A stretch of 64,000 bases of DNA. It comes from Chromobacterium sp. IIBBL 290-4 (GTDB taxonomy: Bacteria > Pseudomonadota > Gammaproteobacteria > Burkholderiales > Chromobacteriaceae). The first letter of the stretch is position 1; the number at the start of each line of letters is the position of its first letter. The notes under the pieces are model-generated. The model made no database searches, was not told the origin of the DNA, and was given only the letters and a program-made list of their open reading frames with translations. Shown here piece by piece: positions 57,792 through 64,000 of this stretch. The translations under genes and the position numbers were made by a program. The DNA is taken from contig NZ_CP100128.1 of NCBI RefSeq assembly GCF_024207115.1, positions 186,001 to 250,000 on the forward strand, read 5' to 3'.

Positions 57792-57822
57792 AAAAGCCGC
57801 AGCCCACGCTGCGGCTTTTTCG
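57792..57822 (+). terminator. Intrinsic terminator after the tRNA-Asn cluster
   Basis: AAAAGCCGCAG and CTGCGGCTTTTT form an 11-bp stem with a short loop and a T-run, 9 bases after the third tRNA. Confidence 0.92.
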
Positions 57823-57866
57823 TTTTCTCTTTCCATCTTACAATCGTTCCAACTTTTGGAGGAACG

Positions 57867-58721
57867 ATGCCACCCACTTCCATTCTGCTCGCAGCCGGCG
57901 CCATCCTGCTTTGGGCCTCGCTCGCCACCCTGGGCGCGCTCACCCGATCCCTGCCGCCCTTTTTCGTCGTCGGCGTCTGTCTCAGCGTAGGCAGCCTGTT
58001 GTCATTGCATCGCATCCGCGACTGGCGGATGCCGCCCGCCACCATGCTCATCGGCGTCTACGGCCTGTTCGGCTACCATTTCCTGCTGTTCTTCGCCTTC
58101 CGACACGCGCCCACCATGGACGCCAATCTGCTCAACTACCTATGGCCGCTGCTGATCGTCATGCTGTCGCCGCTGGCCCAATCCGGCGCCAAGCTGACGC
58201 CTCGCCATCTGGCTGGCTGCCTGCTAGGCTTCGCCGGCGCGGCGCTGATCGTGACCGGCGGCAAACTCTCGCTTTCGCAGCAATATCTGCCCGGCTATCT
58301 GCTGGCCATCGCCGCCGCCGTGGTCTGGTCCACCTTCAGCCTGGCGCTGAACCGGCTGGCCAATCTGCCCAAAGGCGCGATGGGAGGATTCTGCCTAGCC
58401 TCCGGCCTGCTCTCCCTGCTTTCCCATGCGCTGCTGGAACCCGCCGCCCAGCCCAATGCGCAGCAATGGCTGACGCTGCTGCTGCTGGGCCTTGGCCCGA
58501 TGGGCGGCGCCTTCTTCCTATGGGAGCGCGCGCTCAAGCTGGGCGACCCCAGGCAAATCGGCTCGCTATCCTACGCCACGCCTTTGCTGTCCACTCTGCT
58601 GCTCGCCGCCAGCGGCCAAGGGCAGCTCAACCAGATGGCCATCTACGCCATTGCGCTGATCCTGGGCGGCGCGCTGCTCGGCACCTTGCCGAGCCGCAAG
58701 GCCCGAGCCGCGACAGTCTGA
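57867..58721 (+). CDS. EamA-family (DMT) exporter
   Basis: A 284-residue membrane protein with ten hydrophobic segments and an internal duplication of two five-helix EamA units. LLWASLATLGALTRSLPPFFVVG, YHFLLFFAFRHAPTMDANLLNYLWPLLIV and FLWERALKLGDPRQIGSLSYATPLLSTLLL resemble YddG-type aromatic amino-acid exporters. TTGGAGGA precedes the ATG. Substrate is inferred. Confidence 0.87.
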   Translation: MPPTSILLAAGAILLWASLATLGALTRSLPPFFVVGVCLSVGSLLSLHRIRDWRMPPATMLIGVYGLFGYHFLLFFAFRHAPTMDANLLNYLWPLLIVMLSPLAQSGAKLTPRHLAGCLLGFAGAALIVTGGKLSLSQQYLPGYLLAIAAAVVWSTFSLALNRLANLPKGAMGGFCLASGLLSLLSHALLEPAAQPNAQQWLTLLLLGLGPMGGAFFLWERALKLGDPRQIGSLSYATPLLSTLLLAASGQGQLNQMAIYAIALILGGALLGTLPSRKARAATV

Positions 58722-58780
58722 ATGATTTGCAATGATAATGGAAACAGTTAACATGTTTTCTTATGAATAAGGAAAAGACC

Positions 58781-59245
58781 ATGTCCGTACTGAAGGAATT
58801 CAAGGAATTCGCCGTCAAAGGCAATGTGATCGACCTCGCCGTAGGCGTGGTGATAGGCGGCGCCTTCGGTTCCATCGTCAAATCGCTGGTAGACGATGTG
58901 ATCATGCCGCCCATCGGCCTGCTGATCGGCAATGTCGACTTCTCCAACCTGTTCTTTGTACTGAAGGAAGGCGCCAAACAAGCCGGCCCATACGTGTCCG
59001 TCGCCGCCGCCAAGCAAGCCGGCGCGGTGACGCTGAATCTGGGTTTGTTCATCAATTCCCTGGTCAGCTTCACCATTGTCGCCTTCGCCATCTTCATGCT
59101 GGTCAAGGCCATCAATCGCCTGAAGCGCGAAGAAGCGCCGGCGGAAGCGCCTGCCGCGCCCGCCACCACAGAATGCCGCTACTGCCTCTCCGCCATCCCG
59201 GAGAAAGCCAGCCGCTGCCCTTGCTGCACTTCGCAACTGGACTGA
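58781..59245 (+). CDS. mscL: Large-conductance mechanosensitive channel with C-terminal zinc ribbon
   Basis: A 154-residue inner-membrane channel that opens under osmotic downshock. [44 protein letters not shown] (TM1 region) and the second helix ([24 protein letters not shown]) are standard MscL. After the usual C-terminal helix there is an Ala/Pro-rich linker (about 118-129) and a four-cysteine ribbon, Cys132-x2-Cys135 and Cys146/Cys148/Cys149, absent from E. coli MscL. AAGGAAAAG precedes the ATG at 58781. Confidence 0.93.
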   Translation: MSVLKEFKEFAVKGNVIDLAVGVVIGGAFGSIVKSLVDDVIMPPIGLLIGNVDFSNLFFVLKEGAKQAGPYVSVAAAKQAGAVTLNLGLFINSLVSFTIVAFAIFMLVKAINRLKREEAPAEAPAAPATTECRYCLSAIPEKASRCPCCTSQLD

Positions 59246-59287
59246 CGCCCTTGCCGGCACCGGGCTTTTCCCCTACAATCCGCTCCG

Positions 59288-59452
59288 TTCTGGGGGAGTA
59301 GCCTCGGCGCGCGACAGCGCCGGCAACGGTCAACATACTTGGCATTCGCCATGGCCGTCGCGACGAATCCCGTTTGGCAAGACCCATGACATGCTTGCGC
59401 ATCGCGGGGCCGCGGCGCAGGTTTGTCATGGCGCATGCGCGGCCCCTGGAGT
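59288..59452 (+). ncRNA. yybP-ykoY manganese riboswitch
   Basis: The leader has GGGGGAGTAGCCT near the start and CAACATACTTGGC about 45 bases later, the two conserved loops of the yybP-ykoY aptamer. A GGGGCCGCG...CGCGGCCCC helix (about 59405-59446) ends immediately before the TGGAG ribosome site of the next gene, a likely expression platform controlling translation. The downstream UPF0016 gene is a known partner of this Mn2+ riboswitch. Confidence 0.85.
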
Positions 59453-59456
59453 ATCC

Positions 59457-60023
59457 ATGGAAGCTTTTCTGATTTCCACCGGCGTGGTGGCTCTGGCCGA
59501 GATCGGCGACAAAACCCAATTGCTGGCGCTGCTGCTGGCCTCCCGCTTCAAAAAACCCGTCCCCATCATCCTGGGCATTTTCGTATCTACCCTGGTGAAT
59601 CACTTCGTCGCGGCGGCGGTTGGCCAATGGCTCATGACCAAGGTCGGTCCGGACATCATGCGCTGGGGGCTGGGCATTTCCTTTGTGATGATGGCCGTCT
59701 GGATGCTGATTCCGGACAAGCTGGATGAAGACGGCGGCCTGCGCGAGCGTTTCGGCGTCTTCGGCACCACCGTGATCGCCTTTTTCCTGGCCGAGATGGG
59801 CGACAAGACGCAGATCGCCACCGTGGCGCTGGCGGCCCGCTTCCACGAGCTGCCGATGGTGGTGGCCGGCACCACGCTGGGCATGATGATCGCCAACGTG
59901 CCCGCCGTGCTGCTGGGCGAGGTGGCCGCCAAGAAGCTGCCGCAAAAGCTGATGCACGGCATTGCCGCCGTGTTGTTTGTCGTGCTCGGCGTCATCACGC
60001 TGCTCAATCCGCTGACACTATAA
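59457..60023 (+). CDS. UPF0016/TMEM165-family Mn2+ exporter
   Basis: A 188-residue membrane protein with six hydrophobic segments. Two inverted copies of the family motif E-x-G-D-K-T-Q occur: LAEIGDKTQLLALLLASRF near the start and LAEMGDKTQIATVALAARF past the middle. Bacterial members such as MneA export manganese. The manganese riboswitch directly upstream supports this. The ATG at 59457 follows TGGAG. Confidence 0.93.
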   Translation: MEAFLISTGVVALAEIGDKTQLLALLLASRFKKPVPIILGIFVSTLVNHFVAAAVGQWLMTKVGPDIMRWGLGISFVMMAVWMLIPDKLDEDGGLRERFGVFGTTVIAFFLAEMGDKTQIATVALAARFHELPMVVAGTTLGMMIANVPAVLLGEVAAKKLPQKLMHGIAAVLFVVLGVITLLNPLTL

Positions 60024-60031
60024 GCGCCAGC

Positions 60032-60060
60032 AAAAAGGGAGGCCCAAGCCTCCCTTTTCC
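60032..60060. terminator. Bidirectional intrinsic terminator
   Basis: AAAAGGGAGGC and GCCTCCCTTTT form an 11-bp stem with a CCAA loop, flanked by A and T runs. It serves both the UPF0016 gene and the convergent chemoreceptor gene. Confidence 0.88.
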
Positions 60061-60080
60061 AACTCCGCCTCGCCCCAAGC

Positions 60081-61877
60081 CTAGGTCGCCAATAAGCTAT
60101 TAGGATCGAACCCCACCCGCAGCGCGCCCCAATGCCGGCCTCGCAGCTGCAGCGGCAGCACCACCTCGGACAACACCTCGCCGGTATCGCGGCTATAGGT
60201 TTGCAGCAAGAAGGGCTGCTGATTGCGCGCCGCGCGCAAGCCTGCCGGATCATTGAAAATGCGCTTGTCGCGACTCTCTTTCAAGTCCTTCTCCGCATCG
60301 CCGCTCAGCGGCCGGCTATACCAGCTGTTATGCGTAGGCGCGTAGCCATTGCCGTCCACCGCCACGCAAAATTTGCCGCCGGGAATCCGCTGCACCATGC
60401 TGTCCAGCACCGGCTGCAGCATCTTCTCCAATTTGCCGTCGTAAACCGTTCGGTACTTGGTCGGCTTGCTGCCGGCGATCGGCTGATAGCGCTGATCGAA
60501 CAAATCGATGCCCCGCTGCAGCTCGCCCTGCAGCAAAGTCAGCACCTGGTCGCGCGCTTCGCGCGCCTGATTGACCGCCTGGTCGAATGCGCCCTCGCCG
60601 ATCACGAACTTGGAAACCAGCTCCTGCACCCGCTCCGCCGCCGCCGTCAGCTCGGTGGCCGCCTGCTCGGTCTGCCCCAGGCGATCATTCACCTCGCGGC
60701 CCAGCAAATGGATTTCCGCCACGTTTTGGTTCACCTGGTGATTCGCCGAAGCAAACTCCTGCATCGTCGAAGCGATCTGGCTCAAGCTGCTGGAGGTGGC
60801 CTCGAAGTCGCCCATCATCTTGCTGAAATGCTCGGAAGCGCGCGAAATCACCTCGCGGGCCCGATTGGTGTCTTCGGTAATCGCCGTCGTTTCCTGCTGC
60901 GTATCCGAAACCAGGCCCAGCATGCCGTCGATATTATGAGAGATCTCGTCTGTGGCCTTTTTCACTCTTTCAGCCAGCTTCCTCACCTCATCCGCCACCA
61001 CGGCGAAGCCGCGGCCGCTCTCGCCCGCCCGCGCCGCCTCAATGGCCGCGTTCAGCGCCAGCAGATTGGTCTGCTCGGACACATCCTTGATCAGATCGAC
61101 AATGGCCTTGATGCTGATGGAGCGTCGGCTCAGCTCATCCACCGTCAGATTGAAATGCCCCACCTTGCGGCTGATGTCATGGATGCTGTCCGTCACCATG
61201 CGCAGCTCTTCGTAGGATTCGCGCGCGACATCCAGATTCTCGCCCGTGGTCGAGGAGATCGCCTGCGTCTGCTCGGTAACCTGCTCCACGCCGCGCGTGG
61301 ATTGGTCGCTGGCCTGCTTCACCTCGCGCGCCAGCTCGTCCTGCTGCCGCGCGCCGTCCAGCGACACGCCCACATTGCGCCGCGTCACCGCCGAGTCCAT
61401 GGCGATGCGCACGGTCATCACCCTGACCTTGCTGATGATTTCACGCATCTTGAGCAGGAAGCGATTGTAGGACATCGACAGATCGCGGATTTCGTCATAA
61501 GTCACCGCCGGAATGTCCCGCGACAGATCGCCGGCGCCCGCGCCTATCTCATTGAAGATATCGATGATCATCTTCAGCGGCCGCACAATCAGGTAACGCA
61601 GATACCAAACCATGAAAGCGATGAAGGCAAAGCTCAGCGCCCACAAGCCCAGCGTCCAATACAAGGCGCTGTCTATGCGCGACTCCATTTGCGCCAGCAC
61701 CTGCTGCCCCATGCCTGCAGATCGCGCCAAGGAACGGATATCGCTAAGCGCGTAATAGCAGTAGGCCACCATCATCAGCTGGAATACGCTGATGAAGAAA
61801 AAGCTGCACAGCTTTTTCGTTAAGCTATTCCAGAAGGTTTTTTCAGAAAACGTATAAAACCGCCCAAACCACTCCAT
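60081..61877 (-). CDS. Chemoreceptor with a C-terminal sensor-like domain
   Basis: A 598-residue methyl-accepting protein. TM1 (about 23-43) and TM2 (about 74-97) enclose only about 30 periplasmic residues; a HAMP linker follows. The signalling hairpin contains [20 protein letters not shown] and [15 protein letters not shown]. After it, about 170 residues (430-598) form a PAS/Cache-like region ([66 protein letters not shown]). A sensor after the signalling domain points to cytoplasmic sensing. A perfect FNR box lies 96 bases upstream. Confidence 0.87.
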   Translation of the reverse strand: MEWFGRFYTFSEKTFWNSLTKKLCSFFFISVFQLMMVAYCYYALSDIRSLARSAGMGQQVLAQMESRIDSALYWTLGLWALSFAFIAFMVWYLRYLIVRPLKMIIDIFNEIGAGAGDLSRDIPAVTYDEIRDLSMSYNRFLLKMREIISKVRVMTVRIAMDSAVTRRNVGVSLDGARQQDELAREVKQASDQSTRGVEQVTEQTQAISSTTGENLDVARESYEELRMVTDSIHDISRKVGHFNLTVDELSRRSISIKAIVDLIKDVSEQTNLLALNAAIEAARAGESGRGFAVVADEVRKLAERVKKATDEISHNIDGMLGLVSDTQQETTAITEDTNRAREVISRASEHFSKMMGDFEATSSSLSQIASTMQEFASANHQVNQNVAEIHLLGREVNDRLGQTEQAATELTAAAERVQELVSKFVIGEGAFDQAVNQAREARDQVLTLLQGELQRGIDLFDQRYQPIAGSKPTKYRTVYDGKLEKMLQPVLDSMVQRIPGGKFCVAVDGNGYAPTHNSWYSRPLSGDAEKDLKESRDKRIFNDPAGLRAARNQQPFLLQTYSRDTGEVLSEVVLPLQLRGRHWGALRVGFDPNSLLAT

Positions 61878-61957
61878 TATTTCTCCTCCCGACCTGCTGC
61901 GCCGCTTCTTAAAATCGGACGCTATTTTTTATGAAAAGCGGAAGAATTGCCAGAACG

Positions 61958-62563
61958 TTACACGGCAAAAGCTTGATCAAGATCAACACTCCTCCGCTTC
62001 CAGACCATCCACCGCTCCATTCCGCGGAAAACCGGCAATCCATCCGGCAAGGACTGCTCGAATTCCAGAGAAAACCATTTTCCAACAAGGGCTTCCAACT
62101 CCGATTCGGCGATGCCGAACGGCGGCCCGCGATCGCTTGCCGCGACAAAAAACACCCCAGCCAGCAAACCGCCGGGACGGATCAGGCTAGCCATTTTGAC
62201 AGAATATTCCATTCTCATTTTTATTGGCAATGCGCACAAAAAAGCCCGCTCGAACACATAGTCGAAAGCGGGCTGCTCCAGCTTGAAAAAATCCTTCAAT
62301 AATAATTTGTCCGATAGATTCGGCCACCGGCTGCGCGCATGCGCCAATGCCGCCTCGCTGAAGTCTATCGCCAGCACCTCATGCCCGGCCGCCATCAATT
62401 CCGGCATATCGCCGGCGCCACCGCACCCCGGCAGCAATAACCGTCCAGGCGGAGCCTCCCGGAAAAAACGCCGCGCGACATCCGGAAAGCTGGCACCCTC
62501 CCAGGGCGTGACGCCTTCTTTATAGCGCTGCTCCCAAAAATCCATCTGCGAACTATCCGCCAC
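61958..62563 (-). CDS. TPMT-like SAM-dependent methyltransferase
   Basis: A protein of about 201 residues of the thiopurine methyltransferase family. DFWEQRYKEGVTPWEGASFPDVARRFF and RLLLPGCGGAGDMPELMAAGHEVLAIDFSEAAL (SAM motif) are typical, as is DYVFERAFLCALP. I chose the GTG at 62563 because GGGGAGG is 7 bases before it; an ATG at 62545 is the alternative. It follows the DUF1289 gene by about 15 bases. Its last codons hold the FNR palindrome. Confidence 0.85.
   Translation of the reverse strand: MADSSQMDFWEQRYKEGVTPWEGASFPDVARRFFREAPPGRLLLPGCGGAGDMPELMAAGHEVLAIDFSEAALAHARSRWPNLSDKLLLKDFFKLEQPAFDYVFERAFLCALPIKMRMEYSVKMASLIRPGGLLAGVFFVAASDRGPPFGIAESELEALVGKWFSLEFEQSLPDGLPVFRGMERWMVWKRRSVDLDQAFAV
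61973..61986 (-). promoter_or_regulatory. FNR/Anr-type palindrome upstream of the chemoreceptor gene
   Basis: TTGATCAAGATCAA matches the FNR consensus exactly. It lies within the last codons of the methyltransferase gene and 96 bases before the chemoreceptor start. The expected -10 region on the minus strand (GCAATT at about 61951-61946) is weak. It could also be a coding coincidence. Confidence 0.5.
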
Positions 62564-62578
62564 TCGCACCCCTCCCCA

Positions 62579-62947
62579 TCAAGCCTGCGACAACCAACCA
62601 ACCGTTCGCCGCAGATCGCTCCAATCCGCCATGACCGCCTCGCCGCCAACCCCCCTGCGCAGCAAAACGCCATCGTCGCGGATTCGGAACTTCACGCCGG
62701 CTGGCAAACGCCCCCACTCCTCGCCTTCTTCGCAATCCAATTCCAACAACACCCCGCACGCCGCGGCAAGCCGCAATAAACGCTGGCGCGCCGGCAAACG
62801 CGCCCAGACCAGCTCGCGCTCCGCTTCATCCATGAAGCACCACTGGCTGATTTCTCCAAAAGTGCGCGCGCAACCGCGGCAGACATTATCGCCCAAGGCG
62901 GTGGAACACAAGGCGATGCATGGAGAATCTGGGCGGGAATCATTCAT
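62579..62947 (-). CDS. DUF1289 domain protein
   Basis: A 122-residue protein. The N-terminal DUF1289 signature SPCIALCSTALGDNVCRGCARTFGEISQW has four cysteines in a C-x3-C-x7-C-x2-C pattern, probably a small metal site. The C-terminal half (about 60-122) is basic/acidic and unrecognised. It overlaps no gene and precedes the methyltransferase, forming a two-gene unit. Confidence 0.83.
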   Translation of the reverse strand: MNDSRPDSPCIALCSTALGDNVCRGCARTFGEISQWCFMDEAERELVWARLPARQRLLRLAAACGVLLELDCEEGEEWGRLPAGVKFRIRDDGVLLRRGVGGEAVMADWSDLRRTVGWLSQA

Positions 62948-63143
62948 CGATTGCTCACTTCAAACAAAACAATAACTTAAAACAAGGCAGGAAACTCAAA
63001 TCGAGTATATCAGCTAAGCGGAAAAACAGAGGCGGGATATCGCGAGACGAAGCCGCTCGCACAAGGCATGGAAAATTAAAAAGCCAGCACACGCTGTGCC
63101 GCGTGATATTGGAAGTTTTTCTAATATCTTCTAAAAGCGCAAA

Positions 63144-63167
63144 CAAAAAAGCCAGCTTGCGCTGGCT
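63144..63167 (-). terminator. Intrinsic terminator after tRNA-Pro
   Basis: On the minus strand AGCCAGC and GCTGGCT form a 7-bp stem with a short loop, followed by TTTTTTG, about 28 bases past the tRNA. The remaining bases 62948-63143 show no gene. Confidence 0.8.
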
Positions 63168-63195
63168 CTAAATGCTTGGTACTACAGTGTTTTGT

Positions 63196-63272
63196 TGGTC
63201 GGGGTGAGAAGATTCGAACTTCCGACCCTCTGCACCCCATGCAGATGCGCTACCAGGCTGCGCTACACCCCG
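63196..63272 (-). tRNA. tRNA-Pro (GGG)
   Basis: A 77-base cloverleaf on the minus strand with encoded CCA. The acceptor CGGGGTG pairs with CACCCCG; the anticodon stem TCTGC/GCAGA encloses ATGGGGT, anticodon GGG; the T loop is TTCGAAT. The C1-G72 pair and A73 fit bacterial tRNA-Pro. Confidence 0.96.
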
Positions 63273-63302
63273 ACTCAAGAGAAACGTATTCTAACCGATT
63301 TA

Positions 63303-63656
63303 TTATTCTTTGCCAACACCTGAATCCAACCATTCCAGGATAGACTCCAATTCGGCGCGCACTTCCTGCGCCGTGATCGGACGATCGCCGGTATCGCCCA
63401 TTCCCAGGCGCTGGCGGGCGCCCTGAATGGTAAATCCGTCGTCGTAAAGCAATTCACGGATTTTCCGCACCAGTAAAACTTCATGGTGCTGGTAATAACG
63501 ACGATTGCCGCGCCTTTTTACTTGGCGCAGCTGAGCGAATTCCTGTTCCCAATAACGCAGCACATGCGGCTTCACGCCCGCCAGCTCGCCAACCTCGCTG
63601 ATGGTGAAGTAACGCTTGGGCGGAATCGACGGCAAATCAGCCTTGCTTGTCAGCAT
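63303..63656 (-). CDS. MerR-family regulator downstream of ihfA
   Basis: A 117-residue DNA-binding protein. The MerR helix-turn-helix begins [41 protein letters not shown], followed by a short helical tail with no metal-binding cysteines. It overlaps the end of ihfA by 20 bases, as in many beta- and gammaproteobacteria. A TTG at 63668 is an alternative start. Its role is unknown. Confidence 0.9.
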   Translation of the reverse strand: MLTSKADLPSIPPKRYFTISEVGELAGVKPHVLRYWEQEFAQLRQVKRRGNRRYYQHHEVLLVRKIRELLYDDGFTIQGARQRLGMGDTGDRPITAQEVRAELESILEWLDSGVGKE

Positions 63657-63939
63657 GGTATTGCTCAACCATTCCCTTGAGTTTCTGGCTTGCGTGGAAA
63701 GTTACCACACGACGCGCGGTAATAGGAATTTCTTCCCCGGTTTTCGGATTGCGGCCCGGACGCTGCGGCTTGTCGCGCAGCTGGAAATTGCCAAATCCGG
63801 ACAGTTTCACCGAGTCGCCGGTTTCCAGCGCCAACCGGATTTCCTCGAAAAACGACTCAACCATGTCCTTGGCTTCGCGCTTGTTCAGACCTACCTGGTC
63901 AAACAGCAAATCGGCCAGTTCAGCCTTCGTCAAAGTCAT
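63637..63939 (-). CDS. ihfA: Integration host factor subunit alpha
   Basis: A 100-residue DNA-bending protein of the HU/IHF family that pairs with Ihf[35 protein letters not shown] is the dimer core, and [37 protein letters not shown] is the DNA-binding arm with the intercalating Pro in GRNPKTGE. I chose the ATG at 63939. IHF is also needed for type I-E spacer integration, which is of interest given the array at 25 kb. Confidence 0.97.
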   Translation of the reverse strand: MTLTKAELADLLFDQVGLNKREAKDMVESFFEEIRLALETGDSVKLSGFGNFQLRDKPQRPGRNPKTGEEIPITARRVVTFHASQKLKGMVEQYHADKQG

Positions 63940-64000
63940 GACATTCCCCTCAAACTTCAAAAACATCCAGCAATGGGCGAATTCTAACGCGAATCGCCCA

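Overview
The window reads as a stretch of high-GC betaproteobacterial chromosome, most like Chromobacterium (Neisseriales). The pointers are an EarP/EF-P pair whose EF-P carries arginine at position 32, a PhaR/phasin pair, an InvB-type type III secretion chaperone with an effector, FNR-type sites on fermentation genes, a 29-bp type I-E CRISPR array, and the ihfA-merR-tRNA-Pro order. The genus is inferred from gene content and not from a marker gene.

Left part (1-9.1 kb): a protein tail, a LytS/LytR-type two-component pair, a chemoreceptor, a double GNAT acetyltransferase, a periplasmic gamma-glutamyltranspeptidase, a REC-EAL phosphodiesterase and CutC. From 9.4 to 11.0 kb there is a lower-GC island with a type III chaperone and a candidate hydrolase effector, translated as a coupled pair. 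From 11.2 to 19.5 kb lies an anaerobic block: pflA, pflB and focA on the minus strand, then a serine transporter and an iron-sulfur serine dehydratase on the plus strand. Perfect or near-perfect FNR/Anr palindromes stand before pflB, focA and the serine transporter, so serine to pyruvate to formate plus acetyl-CoA looks like one oxygen-controlled route.

19.6-25.2 kb holds a HAD hydrolase, a LysE exporter with a DUF2000 gene facing a LysR regulator, a DUF1992 gene and an MFS/LysR divergent pair. A 38-repeat CRISPR array follows (25217-27502). It is read on the minus strand, has no cas genes in view, and contains two repeat families that differ by paired changes in the hairpin stem, plus a duplicated block of spacers. 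A secreted GH129-like glycosidase, earP, efp and a broken GNAT gene lead into the most interesting region.

33.0-40.4 kb is a nine-gene same-strand cluster: a small PRD protein, a glycine-rich SFCGS protein, DUF4312, two membrane proteins (DUF4311, DUF4310), a metal-dependent amidohydrolase, a DgaE-like PLP enzyme, a DgaF-like KDGP aldolase, and a BglG-type regulator with PRDs and an EIIA-like domain. The last enzymes match D-glucosaminate catabolism in Salmonella, but the expected PTS permease is replaced by uncharacterised proteins. This suggests an undescribed uptake and catabolic system for an amino-sugar acid or an N-acylated or cyclic derivative.

40.4-64 kb is mostly core: rarA-serS, a CsgG-like lipoprotein, a 4xCBS-PAS-GGDEF-EAL protein, rimO, a secreted ricin-type lectin protein, a TPR methyltransferase, phaR/phasin, an M14 carboxypeptidase, a PilZ-like protein, H-NS, ygfZ, three identical tRNA-Asn genes, an EamA exporter, mscL with an added zinc ribbon, a Mn2+ (yybP-ykoY) riboswitch before a UPF0016 exporter, a chemoreceptor with a C-terminal sensor-like domain and an upstream FNR box, a TPMT-like methyltransferase, a DUF1289 gene, tRNA-Pro, a MerR regulator and ihfA.
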